Of a stretch of DNA of 64,000 bases, positions 8,832 to 16,535 are shown piece by piece. The stretch's first letter is position 1. Each line of letters begins with the position of its first letter. The stretch lies in the NCBI RefSeq assembly GCF_900143625.1, contig NZ_FRFF01000196.1, positions 1-64,000 of the forward strand. The letters run 5' to 3'. The notes beneath the pieces were generated by a model. The model was not told the DNA's origin. It searched no databases and saw only the letters and a list, made by a program, of their open reading frames with translations. The translations under genes were made by a program, and so were the position numbers. The DNA is from Nocardiopsis sp. JB363. GTDB taxonomy: Bacteria > Actinomycetota > Actinomycetes > Streptosporangiales > Streptosporangiaceae.

Positions 8832-8859
8832 GGGCCGGCCTCCATGCGGAGACCGGCCC
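8832..8859. terminator. bidirectional hairpin between TetR gene and precursor gene
   Basis: 12-bp stem GGGCCGGCCTCC / GGAGACCGGCCC with one mismatch and an ATGC tetraloop. It lies 75 nt after the TetR stop and 30 nt after the stop of the minus-strand precursor gene, so it can serve both. Confidence 0.7.
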
Positions 8860-8888
8860 GAACCGTGGGGAAGGAAACTCGAAGGCTC

Positions 8889-9047
8889 TTAGCAGTCGAG
8901 GGTGATGGAGATGGTGATGCCGCAGGGGACGCTGGTCGGCGCGTCGACACCCTCGTCCAGCGTGACGCTCATGTCCTCCTGAGCGGCCTGGGCGCCGGCG
9001 GTGCTGAGCAGCTCGATGTCACCGAAGATGTTCGCGGACTGGTTCAT
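8889..9047 (-). CDS. candidate class V-type lanthipeptide precursor (52 aa)
   Basis: A short gene with a strong AGAGGAGA ribosome site six bases before ATG 9047. The product has a leader (residues 1-37: MNQSANIFGDIELLSTAG, then an Ala/Gln/Glu segment and VTLDEGVDAP) and a Ser/Thr/Cys-rich C-terminus TSVPCGITISITLDC (38-52). Hydroxy residues are T38, S39, T45, S47 and T49; thiols are C42 and the terminal C52. A C-terminal Cys is what a LanD decarboxylase needs to form an aminovinyl-cysteine ring. TSVPC resembles the SSAPC I recall at the start of the cacaoidin core. Pro37 would suit cleavage by the cluster's prolyl oligopeptidase. It stands alone, 137 bp from the response-regulator gene. The assignment is inference from composition and context. 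Confidence 0.8.
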   Translation of the reverse strand: MNQSANIFGDIELLSTAGAQAAQEDMSVTLDEGVDAPTSVPCGITISITLDC

Positions 9048-9184
9048 ACCGATTCTCCTCTGGTGTGATGGGCGGGGATCGGGGGGATCCCTGCGCCTCA
9101 CTGGCTGGGCCCTTACGAGAATCGAATATTTCCTTCGCTCAGCCAAGGTCTCTCCGAAAATTGGCAACTAAGTGCCACGGAGCC

Positions 9185-9841
9185 TCAGATCCAGCCCGCC
9201 TCACGTGCCAGCTCGGCGGCCTCGTAACGGGTCTTGACGTCGACTTTCTCCAGGATCCCCGACAGGTAGTTGCGCACGGTGCCGTTGGCCAGGTGGAGCT
9301 TGGCGGCGATGTCCTTGGTCGTGTTGCTCTGGTCGACCTCGGCCAGGATGCTCAGTTCCCGCTCGCTCAGTGGACAGCTCGGCTCCGCGAGCGCGTCGGC
9401 CGCCAGGTAGGGGTCGACGTACCGGTCCCCCACCGCGACGCGCCTGAGGACTTTGGACAGGCTCTGGGCGGACGTGCTCTTGGCGATGAAGCCGGTCGCG
9501 CCCTCCTTCAACGCCCGTCGTAACGTTCCCGGGTTGGCGTGGCGGGTGAGGATGACACAGCGCACGTTCGGGCAGTGCTTCCTCAACCTGCCCAGAAGCA
9601 CGAGTCCACCGTCGGGCATCTCGATGTCCAACATGACGATGTCCGGGCGCAGCTCCAACGCGGCCCTGAAGGCGTCGCCGCCGTTGTCCGCTTGGCCGAC
9701 CACCGAGATGTCGGGCTCCAGATCGAGGAGAGCCGCGATGGCCTCACGGGTCATCGCCTCGTCCTCGGCGAGCAGTACACGAATCAGGTTTCCCTCCCCG
9801 GGGACGTCCGTGTGCGACGCCTTGTCGCACGGTAGGGCCAT
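9185..9841 (-). CDS. NarL/FixJ family response regulator
   Basis: A two-domain response regulator of 218 residues if translation starts at ATG 9841; a start nearer LIRVLLAEDE is also possible. The receiver domain has the acidic pocket AEDE, the phospho-acceptor Asp72 in IVMLDIEMPDGG and the Thr/Lys switch (VILTRHA, FIAKS). The LuxR-type HTH lies at the C-terminus (LSERELSILAEV...KDIAAKLHLANGTVRNYLSGILEKV). The likely partner is the histidine kinase at 10859-12052, separated from it by rmlA. It probably governs the lanthipeptide/sugar cluster, as it is the gene nearest the precursor promoter. Confidence 0.88.
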   Translation of the reverse strand: MALPCDKASHTDVPGEGNLIRVLLAEDEAMTREAIAALLDLEPDISVVGQADNGGDAFRAALELRPDIVMLDIEMPDGGLVLLGRLRKHCPNVRCVILTRHANPGTLRRALKEGATGFIAKSTSAQSLSKVLRRVAVGDRYVDPYLAADALAEPSCPLSERELSILAEVDQSNTTKDIAAKLHLANGTVRNYLSGILEKVDVKTRYEAAELAREAGWI

Positions 9842-9887
9842 TATCGTCGGCCCCGGGGTGCGGGCGCCAGAGAAGTCGGGGGGACGT

Positions 9888-10778
9888 TCAAGCGGCACCG
9901 GAGGGGACGGTGAGGTCCTTGGCGATGGCCATCACGTAGGAGCCGTAGGAGGAACCGGACATGCGTGCCCCCAACTCGTGGCACTCGTCGGTGGATATGA
10001 AGCCCATTCGGGCCGCGATCTCCTCCACACAGGCCACTCGCACCCCCTGCCGGTTCGCCAGCAGTTCCACGTAGTGACCGGCCTCCAACAGGGAATCGTG
10101 TGTTCCCGCGTCCAGCCACATGAACCCGCGGCCGAGCTGGACGAGGTCGGCCCGACCCTGTCGAACGTACTCGCGGTTGACGTCGGTGATCTCCAGTTCG
10201 CCGCGCTCGGACGGTTTCACCTCGGCGGCGATGTCCACCACGTCCTGGTCGTAGAAGTACAACCCGGTCACGGCGTTGTCCGAACGGGGGTCGAGCGGTT
10301 TCTCCTCCAACGAGGTCAGCTCGCCCCTCTCGTTCACCTCACCGACCGCGTAGCGCCGGGGATCGGACACCGGGTACCCGAACAGGGCGCATCCGGTGAA
10401 TTCCCGGCGCGCGCGGGCGAGCAGGTCGTAGAACCCGGACCCGTGGAACACGTTGTCCCCCAGGACCAGCGCGGACCTCTGTCCGCGCGCGTGGTCGGCG
10501 CCGATGACGTAGGCGTCGGCGATCCCCCGGGGTTCGTGCTGGAGCGCGTAGGTCAGGTTCAGGCCCAGATGGGATCCGTCGCCCAGGAGCGTCTGGAGCG
10601 GGGCCATCGAGTCGGGTGCGCAGATGATGAGGATGTCGCGGATGTCCGCGAGCATCAGAACCGAGAGGGGGTAGTAGATCAGGGGTTTGTCGTAGACCGG
10701 TAGGAGTTGTTTGGAGGTGCAGTGGGTCAGCGGGTACAGCCGGCTGCCGGTTCCGCCCGCGAGGAGGATCCCCTTCAT
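9888..10778 (-). CDS. rmlA: glucose-1-phosphate thymidylyltransferase
   Basis: A 296-residue nucleotidyltransferase making TDP-glucose from glucose-1-phosphate and dTTP, the first step of TDP-deoxysugar biosynthesis (DesIII in the desosamine pathway). It has the signature GGTGSRLYPLT at residues 8-18, the dTTP and sugar contacts around LVLGDNVF, EKP in LTSLEEKPLDP, and WLDAGTHDSLLEA. The length is that of RmlA. ATG start at 10778; the gene reads towards the response regulator, 46 bp away. Together with rmlB (19730) and desI/II/V/VI it supplies an amino sugar donor. Confidence 0.92.
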   Translation of the reverse strand: MKGILLAGGTGSRLYPLTHCTSKQLLPVYDKPLIYYPLSVLMLADIRDILIICAPDSMAPLQTLLGDGSHLGLNLTYALQHEPRGIADAYVIGADHARGQRSALVLGDNVFHGSGFYDLLARARREFTGCALFGYPVSDPRRYAVGEVNERGELTSLEEKPLDPRSDNAVTGLYFYDQDVVDIAAEVKPSERGELEITDVNREYVRQGRADLVQLGRGFMWLDAGTHDSLLEAGHYVELLANRQGVRVACVEEIAARMGFISTDECHELGARMSGSSYGSYVMAIAKDLTVPSGAA

Positions 10779-10858
10779 ACCTTCGGTGCCTTCCTTGTCT
10801 GGGAATCGTTTGTACGATCGGTCCGCATGCCGACGTCACCCTCCAGGGAGCGGGCCCC

Positions 10859-12052
10859 ATGAGCGATCGTCAGCGGCCCGATGAGGCCATCACCCCGGAT
10901 GGTGTGGTCCTGCGTCACGTGCGCCGGAACCACTACCTCACGATGGTCTTCGTGGTGGTCGTCCCGGTGGTCTCCCTGGTCGCGGGTTTTCCCGGGACGT
11001 TCCGGGCCCTGTTCCTGGTCGCGCTGGTCGGTGTGTTCTTCCTGTTGCGCACCTTGACGTCCGATGTCCTGCCCTGGCGGCCTTCGCCGCGGGGTCGTAC
11101 GGTCATCACGTGGATGCTGGTGCTGGTATCGATGGCGGCCACCTGGTTCGCGATGGAGTGGGTCGCCGTCCCCTGGATGTGGCTGCTGCTCCCGGGCACC
11201 GCGACCGCGGACGTGATCACCGCCCACCGGAACCGGCTGGGTCCCTACTACGCGCTCTCCGTCGGGATGGCGGCGGCGACCTGCGTGTACCTGGTCAAGA
11301 CGCAGGAGGCCGACGCGGACAGCGGCCAGCAGGCCCTGCTCGCCTTCTTCGTCGTCATGTTCATCGGGTACTGGGAGGCGACCGGTCCCATGCTGTGGCA
11401 GCGCACCGTCAGTGCGGAGCGGACGACGTTGCGGCTCGCGGTCGCCGAGGAGCGGCTGCGCCTGTCCGAGGATCTGCACGACATCCTGGGCCGGGCCCTG
11501 GAGGTCGTCGCGTTCAAGGGTGAGCTCGCGGCACGGCTTGTGGAGGCGAAACCCGAGCGTGCGCGCGCCGAGATGGAGGAGATCCAGTCGGTCGCGCGTG
11601 GCGCGGTGCACGACGTGAGGGCACTGGTGCGCAACCGTCGGGCCACCCATCTGCCCGAGGAGGTGCGCGCCGCGGAACGACTCCTGCGTTCGGCCTCCGT
11701 GCGTTGCGAGATCGAGGGCGACTTCGACGACGTGGACGAGGAACTGAGCGGGGTGTTCGGGAGCGTGGTCCGCGAGTCGGTCACCAACATGCTGCGTCAC
11801 GCTACCCCGACGACCTGCCTCATCCGGTGGTCGCGCGAGGGTGATCACCTGGAACTCACGGTGCGCAACGACGGGGTGCCGCGGGCGAGCACCGCCGCCG
11901 ACCCCGACGGGGGAAACGGCATCGGCGGAATGCGTCGACGTGTCGCCGAACGCGGGGGTGGACTGAGTGCTGAGGAGCATGACGGCACGTTCACCCTCGT
12001 GGCCCGGGTGCCGGTAGCGGTGACCGATCGCCCGGCGCGGCGTTGGTGGTGA
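10859..12052 (+). CDS. NarL-type sensor histidine kinase (HisKA_3)
   Basis: A 397-residue membrane sensor. The N-terminal half (about 25-185) has five or so hydrophobic helices with very short loops. Then comes a coiled region and the HisKA_3 dimerisation box LSEDLHDILGRALEVVAFK, with the phosphorylated His207. The C-terminal HATPase_c domain has the N-box ESVTNMLRHA and a G-rich GGNGIGGMRRR. The small extracellular part suggests that membrane-embedded signals, such as cell-envelope stress or the product itself, are sensed. Divergent from rmlA across 80 bp. Its last 62 bases overlap, tail to tail, the prolyl oligopeptidase gene on the other strand. Confidence 0.9.
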   Translation: MSDRQRPDEAITPDGVVLRHVRRNHYLTMVFVVVVPVVSLVAGFPGTFRALFLVALVGVFFLLRTLTSDVLPWRPSPRGRTVITWMLVLVSMAATWFAMEWVAVPWMWLLLPGTATADVITAHRNRLGPYYALSVGMAAATCVYLVKTQEADADSGQQALLAFFVVMFIGYWEATGPMLWQRTVSAERTTLRLAVAEERLRLSEDLHDILGRALEVVAFKGELAARLVEAKPERARAEMEEIQSVARGAVHDVRALVRNRRATHLPEEVRAAERLLRSASVRCEIEGDFDDVDEELSGVFGSVVRESVTNMLRHATPTTCLIRWSREGDHLELTVRNDGVPRASTAADPDGGNGIGGMRRRVAERGGGLSAEEHDGTFTLVARVPVAVTDRPARRWW

Positions 12053-14099
12053 GCGACGTCGGTCGCTCGTCCAGAGACAGCCCCAGAGCACGTGCGAGGA
12101 AGCAGAACTCGTCCACCGCCTGTGCCTTGCGGGCCGACAGGGTCCCGGATCCGTGTCCGAGCCGCGGCCGCAGCGCGTAGAGCGCGACACCCGGTGGCTC
12201 CTCCGTGGCACCGTCCTGACAGATCCGCAGGGCGGCGCAGAACTTGCGCGCGTGAGCGGGGTCGACCCGACCGTCCAACTCCAGCGCGGTCAGGAGGAAG
12301 GGCGGGTAACGGGTGCCGCGACGCAGGTTGTGGTACGGCGAGTAGGCGGCCAGGGCCGCCCGGTCCAGTGGGTCCTCCGGGTCCCCGTACTCGGGGATCC
12401 AGGCCCTTCCGGCGGGCCATCGGGTGAAACCCAGCATGTCCAGTGGCGCGGCCGACGCGACCACGCCCGCGTAGGTCCCCGGCCGGTCCACCGCGGCCGC
12501 CGCCGCCAACATGCCGCCGTGGGAGGAGCCCAGGAGCCCGACATGTCCGGCGGCGGCGACCCCGGAGTCGACGAGGTGGTCGGCGGCGGCGTGCAGGTCG
12601 CGCACCGAACGGTACTTGGCGCGTCCGCGCGCGGCCTCCCGCCACTGTTCCCCCTCCTCCCCACCGCCGCGAACGGTGACCATCGCCCATCGGCCGCCCG
12701 CCGTGGTCCAGGCGAGGGCGGCCGCGGAGAAGGTGGGCGTGTACGCCAGGCCGAACCCCCCGTACACGGTGAGCAGGGTCGGCGCGGGCCCTCGCGGGGC
12801 GGAGGGACCGATGACGAAGACGCGCACGGCCACCCCGTCGTCGGCGATGGCATCGTGGCGTTCGCAGGACACGAGCCCGGGCGGGGCGGACCCCGGGGCC
12901 CACAGGGTCGGTACGGCCTCGGCCCCGCCGGCCGCGTACCGCAAAAGGGACGGCGGGGTGACGAAGTCGGTCCACGAGATCCACGTGTCACCGGAGGGGT
13001 CGGCCCCCACATCGGTCACGGAGCCGATCCCGGGGAGGTCGACCCGTTCGCCCGGACCGGGGTCGTCACCGGGTCGATGGGCCCGGACCAGGGAAGCGCC
13101 CTGGGCACGCCAGACCGTGAGCAGGCGGTCGTCGGCCCCGGTCCCCACGGCCTGGACGAGGACTTCGTCGGGCCGTTCGGGGACGGTCTCCCGCCAACCC
13201 ATGTCCCCGTCCAAGGACAGGGTGAGCAGTCGCCCGCGCGGGGCCTCGTGCCGGGTGAGGATGTCGAGGTGGTCGCCGCGGAAGGACGCGACGCAGTCCG
13301 ACGCGGCGTGGACGGCCGACACGGAGGTGTTCGCACCGGTGATGTCGAGGGCGCCGAGCCACACACCAGTGGCGCGCCCGCGCCTGGCCTGCACCATCAG
13401 TCGGTGGCCGGACCGGGCGACCCCGACCCGCTGGACCAGGAAGTCCTCGGGTACCCCCCGGATCTCGTACTCGGGGGTCTCGGGACGGTCGAGAAGGTGG
13501 AGGGCCGCGGTTCTGCGCGGTGTCGACCCACCGCCGCCCCGGGATTGGACGTAAAGAATCCCGGAACCGTCGGGGAACCAGACGGGCGCCAAGGGGTGGC
13601 AGCCCTCCAAGGGATCCCCCGCCGGGGCGCCGGTCCACGGGTCGATCAGCTCGATCCTGGCCGGGCCCCCGTCGGCGGGCGCCAGGACGACCGCGAGACG
13701 GTGTCCATCCGGGGAGACGGACCAGTCGACGAGGAGGTCGGAACCCTCGGGGTCACGTTCCCGCGGGTCGAAGATCACCAGCGCCGAGAGGTCGGCCTCC
13801 GCCCCGATCCCGTCCGCCATGACGAGAACCGGGTGATCCCGGTGCGGCTCGAAACGGAGATAGATCGACTTGTCGCCGATGCGGCGCGGAAGACCGTAGC
13901 CACCGACTTCCATGAAGGGGGCCAGGTGTTCCCGGGCCGCCCCGCGCAGGCCGTCACGGTCCAGGTGCGCGGACAACTCCGCGGCCCGTTCCATCTCCCA
14001 CGCGTGAACGTCCTCGCTCGTGCCGTCCTCCAGCCAATGGAAGAGGTCCGCCCCGTCGGCGGGGATGACGGGGCGTCCCCCGTGGTGTGGTGTGCTCAC
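11991..14099 (-). CDS. S9 family prolyl oligopeptidase, candidate leader peptidase
   Basis: A 702-residue serine peptidase with an N-terminal helix/propeller region (about 1-410) and a C-terminal alpha/beta-hydrolase domain. The nucleophile motif is GLLGSSHGGML, the Asp lies in ELDGRVDPAHARKF and the His in PRLGHGSGT. No signal peptide is seen, so it is cytoplasmic. Family members cut short peptides after proline; POPs act as leader peptidases in class III lanthipeptide clusters such as flavipeptin. The precursor has Pro37 just before TSVPC. The GTG start overlaps the LanD stop by four bases (14096-14099), so it is translationally coupled to the modification operon. The 3' end overlaps the histidine kinase gene. 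Confidence 0.9.
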   Translation of the reverse strand: MSTPHHGGRPVIPADGADLFHWLEDGTSEDVHAWEMERAAELSAHLDRDGLRGAAREHLAPFMEVGGYGLPRRIGDKSIYLRFEPHRDHPVLVMADGIGAEADLSALVIFDPRERDPEGSDLLVDWSVSPDGHRLAVVLAPADGGPARIELIDPWTGAPAGDPLEGCHPLAPVWFPDGSGILYVQSRGGGGSTPRRTAALHLLDRPETPEYEIRGVPEDFLVQRVGVARSGHRLMVQARRGRATGVWLGALDITGANTSVSAVHAASDCVASFRGDHLDILTRHEAPRGRLLTLSLDGDMGWRETVPERPDEVLVQAVGTGADDRLLTVWRAQGASLVRAHRPGDDPGPGERVDLPGIGSVTDVGADPSGDTWISWTDFVTPPSLLRYAAGGAEAVPTLWAPGSAPPGLVSCERHDAIADDGVAVRVFVIGPSAPRGPAPTLLTVYGGFGLAYTPTFSAAALAWTTAGGRWAMVTVRGGGEEGEQWREAARGRAKYRSVRDLHAAADHLVDSGVAAAGHVGLLGSSHGGMLAAAAAVDRPGTYAGVVASAAPLDMLGFTRWPAGRAWIPEYGDPEDPLDRAALAAYSPYHNLRRGTRYPPFLLTALELDGRVDPAHARKFCAALRICQDGATEEPPGVALYALRPRLGHGSGTLSARKAQAVDEFCFLARALGLSLDERPTSLTTNAAPGDRSPLPAPGPRG

Positions 14100-14740
14100 G
14101 CCCGACTCGCCTCCTTCTCCCTCTCGCGGGCTCCTCCGGCCTCCGTTTCCGGTTCGGACGGTTCGTGGGGGTCGCCCAGGGCGCCGGAGTCCGCCACGAA
14201 CCGGAGCACGGAGAAGACCGACGGCATGGCCCCCTCCTCTCCGGACCCGGTGTGCGCGGACACCCCTCGTTCCGGTGGCACCACGTGGTAGCCGTCCTCA
14301 CCGAGCAGGGCCAGGTTGCGTCGGACCGCGCCCGCGCCCACGCGCGGACCTCCCAGGGAGGGGACGAGGAACACGGGGGCCCGGGTGAACCCGACGGTGG
14401 CCAGGGCCAGGCTGTCGGTGATGCCGTGGGCGCTCTTGGCCAGGAAGGCACCGGTGGCCGGGACGACCAGGACGAGGTCGGCCCACTCGGCGGCCTCACG
14501 ATGGTCGACGGTCCCGGTCTCGGGCGCCCAGTCCGGTCCGAGCACGGGCCGGCCGGACAACGAGGCCAAGGCCTCGGGTGAGACCAAGCGGGTGGCGGAG
14601 TGGGTCAGGCACACCCTGGTGTTCCAGCCCATGAGTTCGCGCAGGTACAGGACCCATCCCGGCAACAGGGACACGGGAAGGGCACCGGTCCCGACGATCA
14701 GGAGATTGCCCCGCGGAAGCGGGATGTGGGGGAGCTTCAT
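14096..14740 (-). CDS. LanD-type HFCD flavoprotein cysteine decarboxylase
   Basis: A 214-residue flavoprotein of the homo-oligomeric flavin-containing Cys decarboxylase family. The N-terminal Rossmann-like strand and glycines (NLLIVGTGALPVSL), the WNTRVCLTHSATRLV segment and the VVPATGAFLAK motif (counterpart of PASANT) are visible. A Glu/Arg-rich tail of about 30 residues follows the fold. LanD enzymes oxidatively decarboxylate a C-terminal Cys to an enethiolate that cyclises with a dehydroamino acid into (methyl)aminovinyl-cysteine. The precursor ends in Cys52, so substrate and enzyme match. Start ATG 14740 with AAGGAGA upstream. Four-base overlap with the peptidase gene. Confidence 0.9.
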   Translation of the reverse strand: MKLPHIPLPRGNLLIVGTGALPVSLLPGWVLYLRELMGWNTRVCLTHSATRLVSPEALASLSGRPVLGPDWAPETGTVDHREAAEWADLVLVVPATGAFLAKSAHGITDSLALATVGFTRAPVFLVPSLGGPRVGAGAVRRNLALLGEDGYHVVPPERGVSAHTGSGEEGAMPSVFSVLRFVADSGALGDPHEPSEPETEAGGAREREKEASRA

Positions 14741-14763
14741 ACCGTTCTCCTTCGTAGGGAGGA

Positions 14764-15627
14764 TCAGGTGCGGGATCCGTCGGCCGCCCGGTCCAGCAGC
14801 GCCGCGGCGACGGACAGTTCCAGGGCGACGGTGGGCGGGTCGATCCCGTTCACGGAGGCCAACCGGCGGGCGTGGTCCACCACCAGCACCGCGGCGCCCG
14901 TGCGCAGGGTCGCCACCCTCGATGGGGAGTCCCCGACGGCGAGGGCACCGTAGGAAGCGGCCACACGGGACAGCGAGGGAGCGCTCGACTTGCCGGCGGC
15001 CGCGAAGAGACGGGTGGTGAGCTGGATCTCGGCGAGGGTCCGGCTGAGGTTCAGCACGAGAGGCACCGAGACCGACGGGACCAGCGCCGTGGCCGTGTCG
15101 AAACGGGGCTCTCCGGTGTCGGGATGGGCACCGAGCACGAGGCGACCCAGACCCAGCGTGCTCTGGGACGAGTACCGGAGGAAGGCCGGATCCGGAGACA
15201 CACGACCCAACAGGGCGCGTACACGGGACGCCTCCTCGATCCCCAGATCCGCGCACTCCTCCAGGAACCGGTGCGCCACCTCCCAGAGCGCGGGGGAGGG
15301 ATCGGTGCCGGTGTCGTCCTCCGAGGAACAGCCCTTCACCGCCAGGTGGACCAGATGGGGCAGTCCCCGCTCCGCTTCGATCGGAAGGGCGACAGGTGCC
15401 CGTAGGGCGTCGGCGATGGTCAGCCGACCCCGCACCGAACGGTAGATCTCGTATCCGTCGTCGGAGGGCGAGGGCGGGAGGAAGGCCACGGACCCTCCGA
15501 TCTCCCGGGCGGGGAGGGAGACCGGAGGGCGGTTCCGGGTGGGGAGGGCCCCCGAGGACGGCAGGTACCAGTCCCAGGAGTCACCGTTCGGTTCGACGCG
15601 GCGGGTGGTGGCGGGCGACGCCGTCAT
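14764..15627 (-). CDS. unrecognised protein of the lanthipeptide operon, LanX candidate
   Basis: 287 residues with no motif I can assign. It begins WDWYLPSSGALPTRNRPPVSLP, continues with a mixed region including YEIYRSVRGRLTIADALRAP and a CSSEDD loop, and ends in Ala/Leu-rich helices (VALELSVAAALLDRAAD). There is no signal peptide or membrane span. Its ATG overlaps the HopA1-lyase stop by four bases (15624-15627) and it is followed after 23 bases by lanD. In class V lanthipeptide clusters a kinase, a HopA1-like lyase and a third protein (LxmX in lexapeptide) work together; position makes this the candidate for that third subunit. The homology itself is not established here. Confidence 0.75.
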   Translation of the reverse strand: MTASPATTRRVEPNGDSWDWYLPSSGALPTRNRPPVSLPAREIGGSVAFLPPSPSDDGYEIYRSVRGRLTIADALRAPVALPIEAERGLPHLVHLAVKGCSSEDDTGTDPSPALWEVAHRFLEECADLGIEEASRVRALLGRVSPDPAFLRYSSQSTLGLGRLVLGAHPDTGEPRFDTATALVPSVSVPLVLNLSRTLAEIQLTTRLFAAAGKSSAPSLSRVAASYGALAVGDSPSRVATLRTGAAVLVVDHARRLASVNGIDPPTVALELSVAAALLDRAADGSRT

Positions 15628-16535
15628 GGTGCGGCCACCTCCTCGGGGGCGGTGTTGAGGGCGTCGAGCATGCGGTCGGCGAGGCCGTCGGTGCCGTGCT
15701 CCGAGAGGAACCGCGAGAAGAGGTCGGCGACACCGGCCCCGAAGCTGCCCGCGCGCAAGCCCGGAGGATGGACCGCCAACGCCGTGCCTCGGGCCACACA
15801 CACGGAGAACCCGGGAACCGTGGCGTCGAGGACGTCCGGGACCCGGTGTGCCAGGAGCCCGGCCACGGCGCGCTCGGTCATGGCCGAGTCCAGGTAGACG
15901 ACGAAGGAGTCGGGTCGGGGGCGCTCCGGGCCGCGGATCGCCGCCTTGGCCTGCCAGGGCACGTCCAGTTCCTCCAGGAAGGTGAACACCCGGGACATGA
16001 CCGCGCGGTCGGACAGGGAGGGGAGATGGAGGTAGAGGCGGGCGTCGGGTCGGTCGGCCGGCCCTTGAGGGCCCGTGTAAGCGAACCAGCCGAACAACGC
16101 GCCGGGACGGGCGCGGGGCAACATGAGGGTGGCCGTACCGCCGGCGCCTCCGCGCACCCGGTCGGAGGGCAGGCGCAGGCGGACGCCCCGTCGAACGGCT
16201 TCGACCTCGGCGCCCTCCCCACCCAGGACACGCCAATCGCCGGAGGGCCAGGTGCCGGTGGCGAGTTCGGTGAGCAGATCCACGGCGCCGCGGTCGGTCC
16301 CGTGATCCTCGGTGTCGGTCTCCCCGGACAGGTGGACGTCACGGTAGATCCAGCCGCGCAGTCGGCGGACCTGTCCCGGGAGGCCGCGTTCCTCGCTCAC
16401 CTCCCCCGTCGCGGTCCGGGTCCAGCGGCGGCCCCCGTCCTCCGGGACGAGGGCCCGGGACACCCGGACGCACCAGTCGTGCACGGTGGCCTCCGGGATC
16501 GTACGGGTGGCCGGGATCAGTGGAGTGGTCGTCAT
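15624..16535 (-). CDS. HopA1-family lyase (LanY-like)
   Basis: A 303-residue protein resembling the type III effector HopA1 family. In actinomycetes this family supplies the phospho-Ser/Thr lyase of class V lanthipeptides (LxmY) and thioamitides (TvaD). Visible family traits are YRDVHLSGE near residue 65, LRLPSDRVR, PGALFGWFAYTGP, YLHLPSLSDRAVM and RPDSFVVYLDSAMTERAV. The proposed role is eliminating phosphate from the kinase-phosphorylated core to yield dehydroalanine/dehydrobutyrine. ATG 16535 overlaps the kinase stop by four bases, and its own stop overlaps the next start likewise, so kinase, lyase and the 287-residue protein are probably made in equal amounts. Confidence 0.85.
   Translation of the reverse strand: MTTTPLIPATRTIPEATVHDWCVRVSRALVPEDGGRRWTRTATGEVSEERGLPGQVRRLRGWIYRDVHLSGETDTEDHGTDRGAVDLLTELATGTWPSGDWRVLGGEGAEVEAVRRGVRLRLPSDRVRGGAGGTATLMLPRARPGALFGWFAYTGPQGPADRPDARLYLHLPSLSDRAVMSRVFTFLEELDVPWQAKAAIRGPERPRPDSFVVYLDSAMTERAVAGLLAHRVPDVLDATVPGFSVCVARGTALAVHPPGLRAGSFGAGVADLFSRFLSEHGTDGLADRMLDALNTAPEEVAAP

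Noticed and set aside
12153..14291. 712-residue plus-strand frame opposite the prolyl oligopeptidase
   Set aside because: Antisense shadow; the peptidase catalytic motifs on the minus strand are clear.
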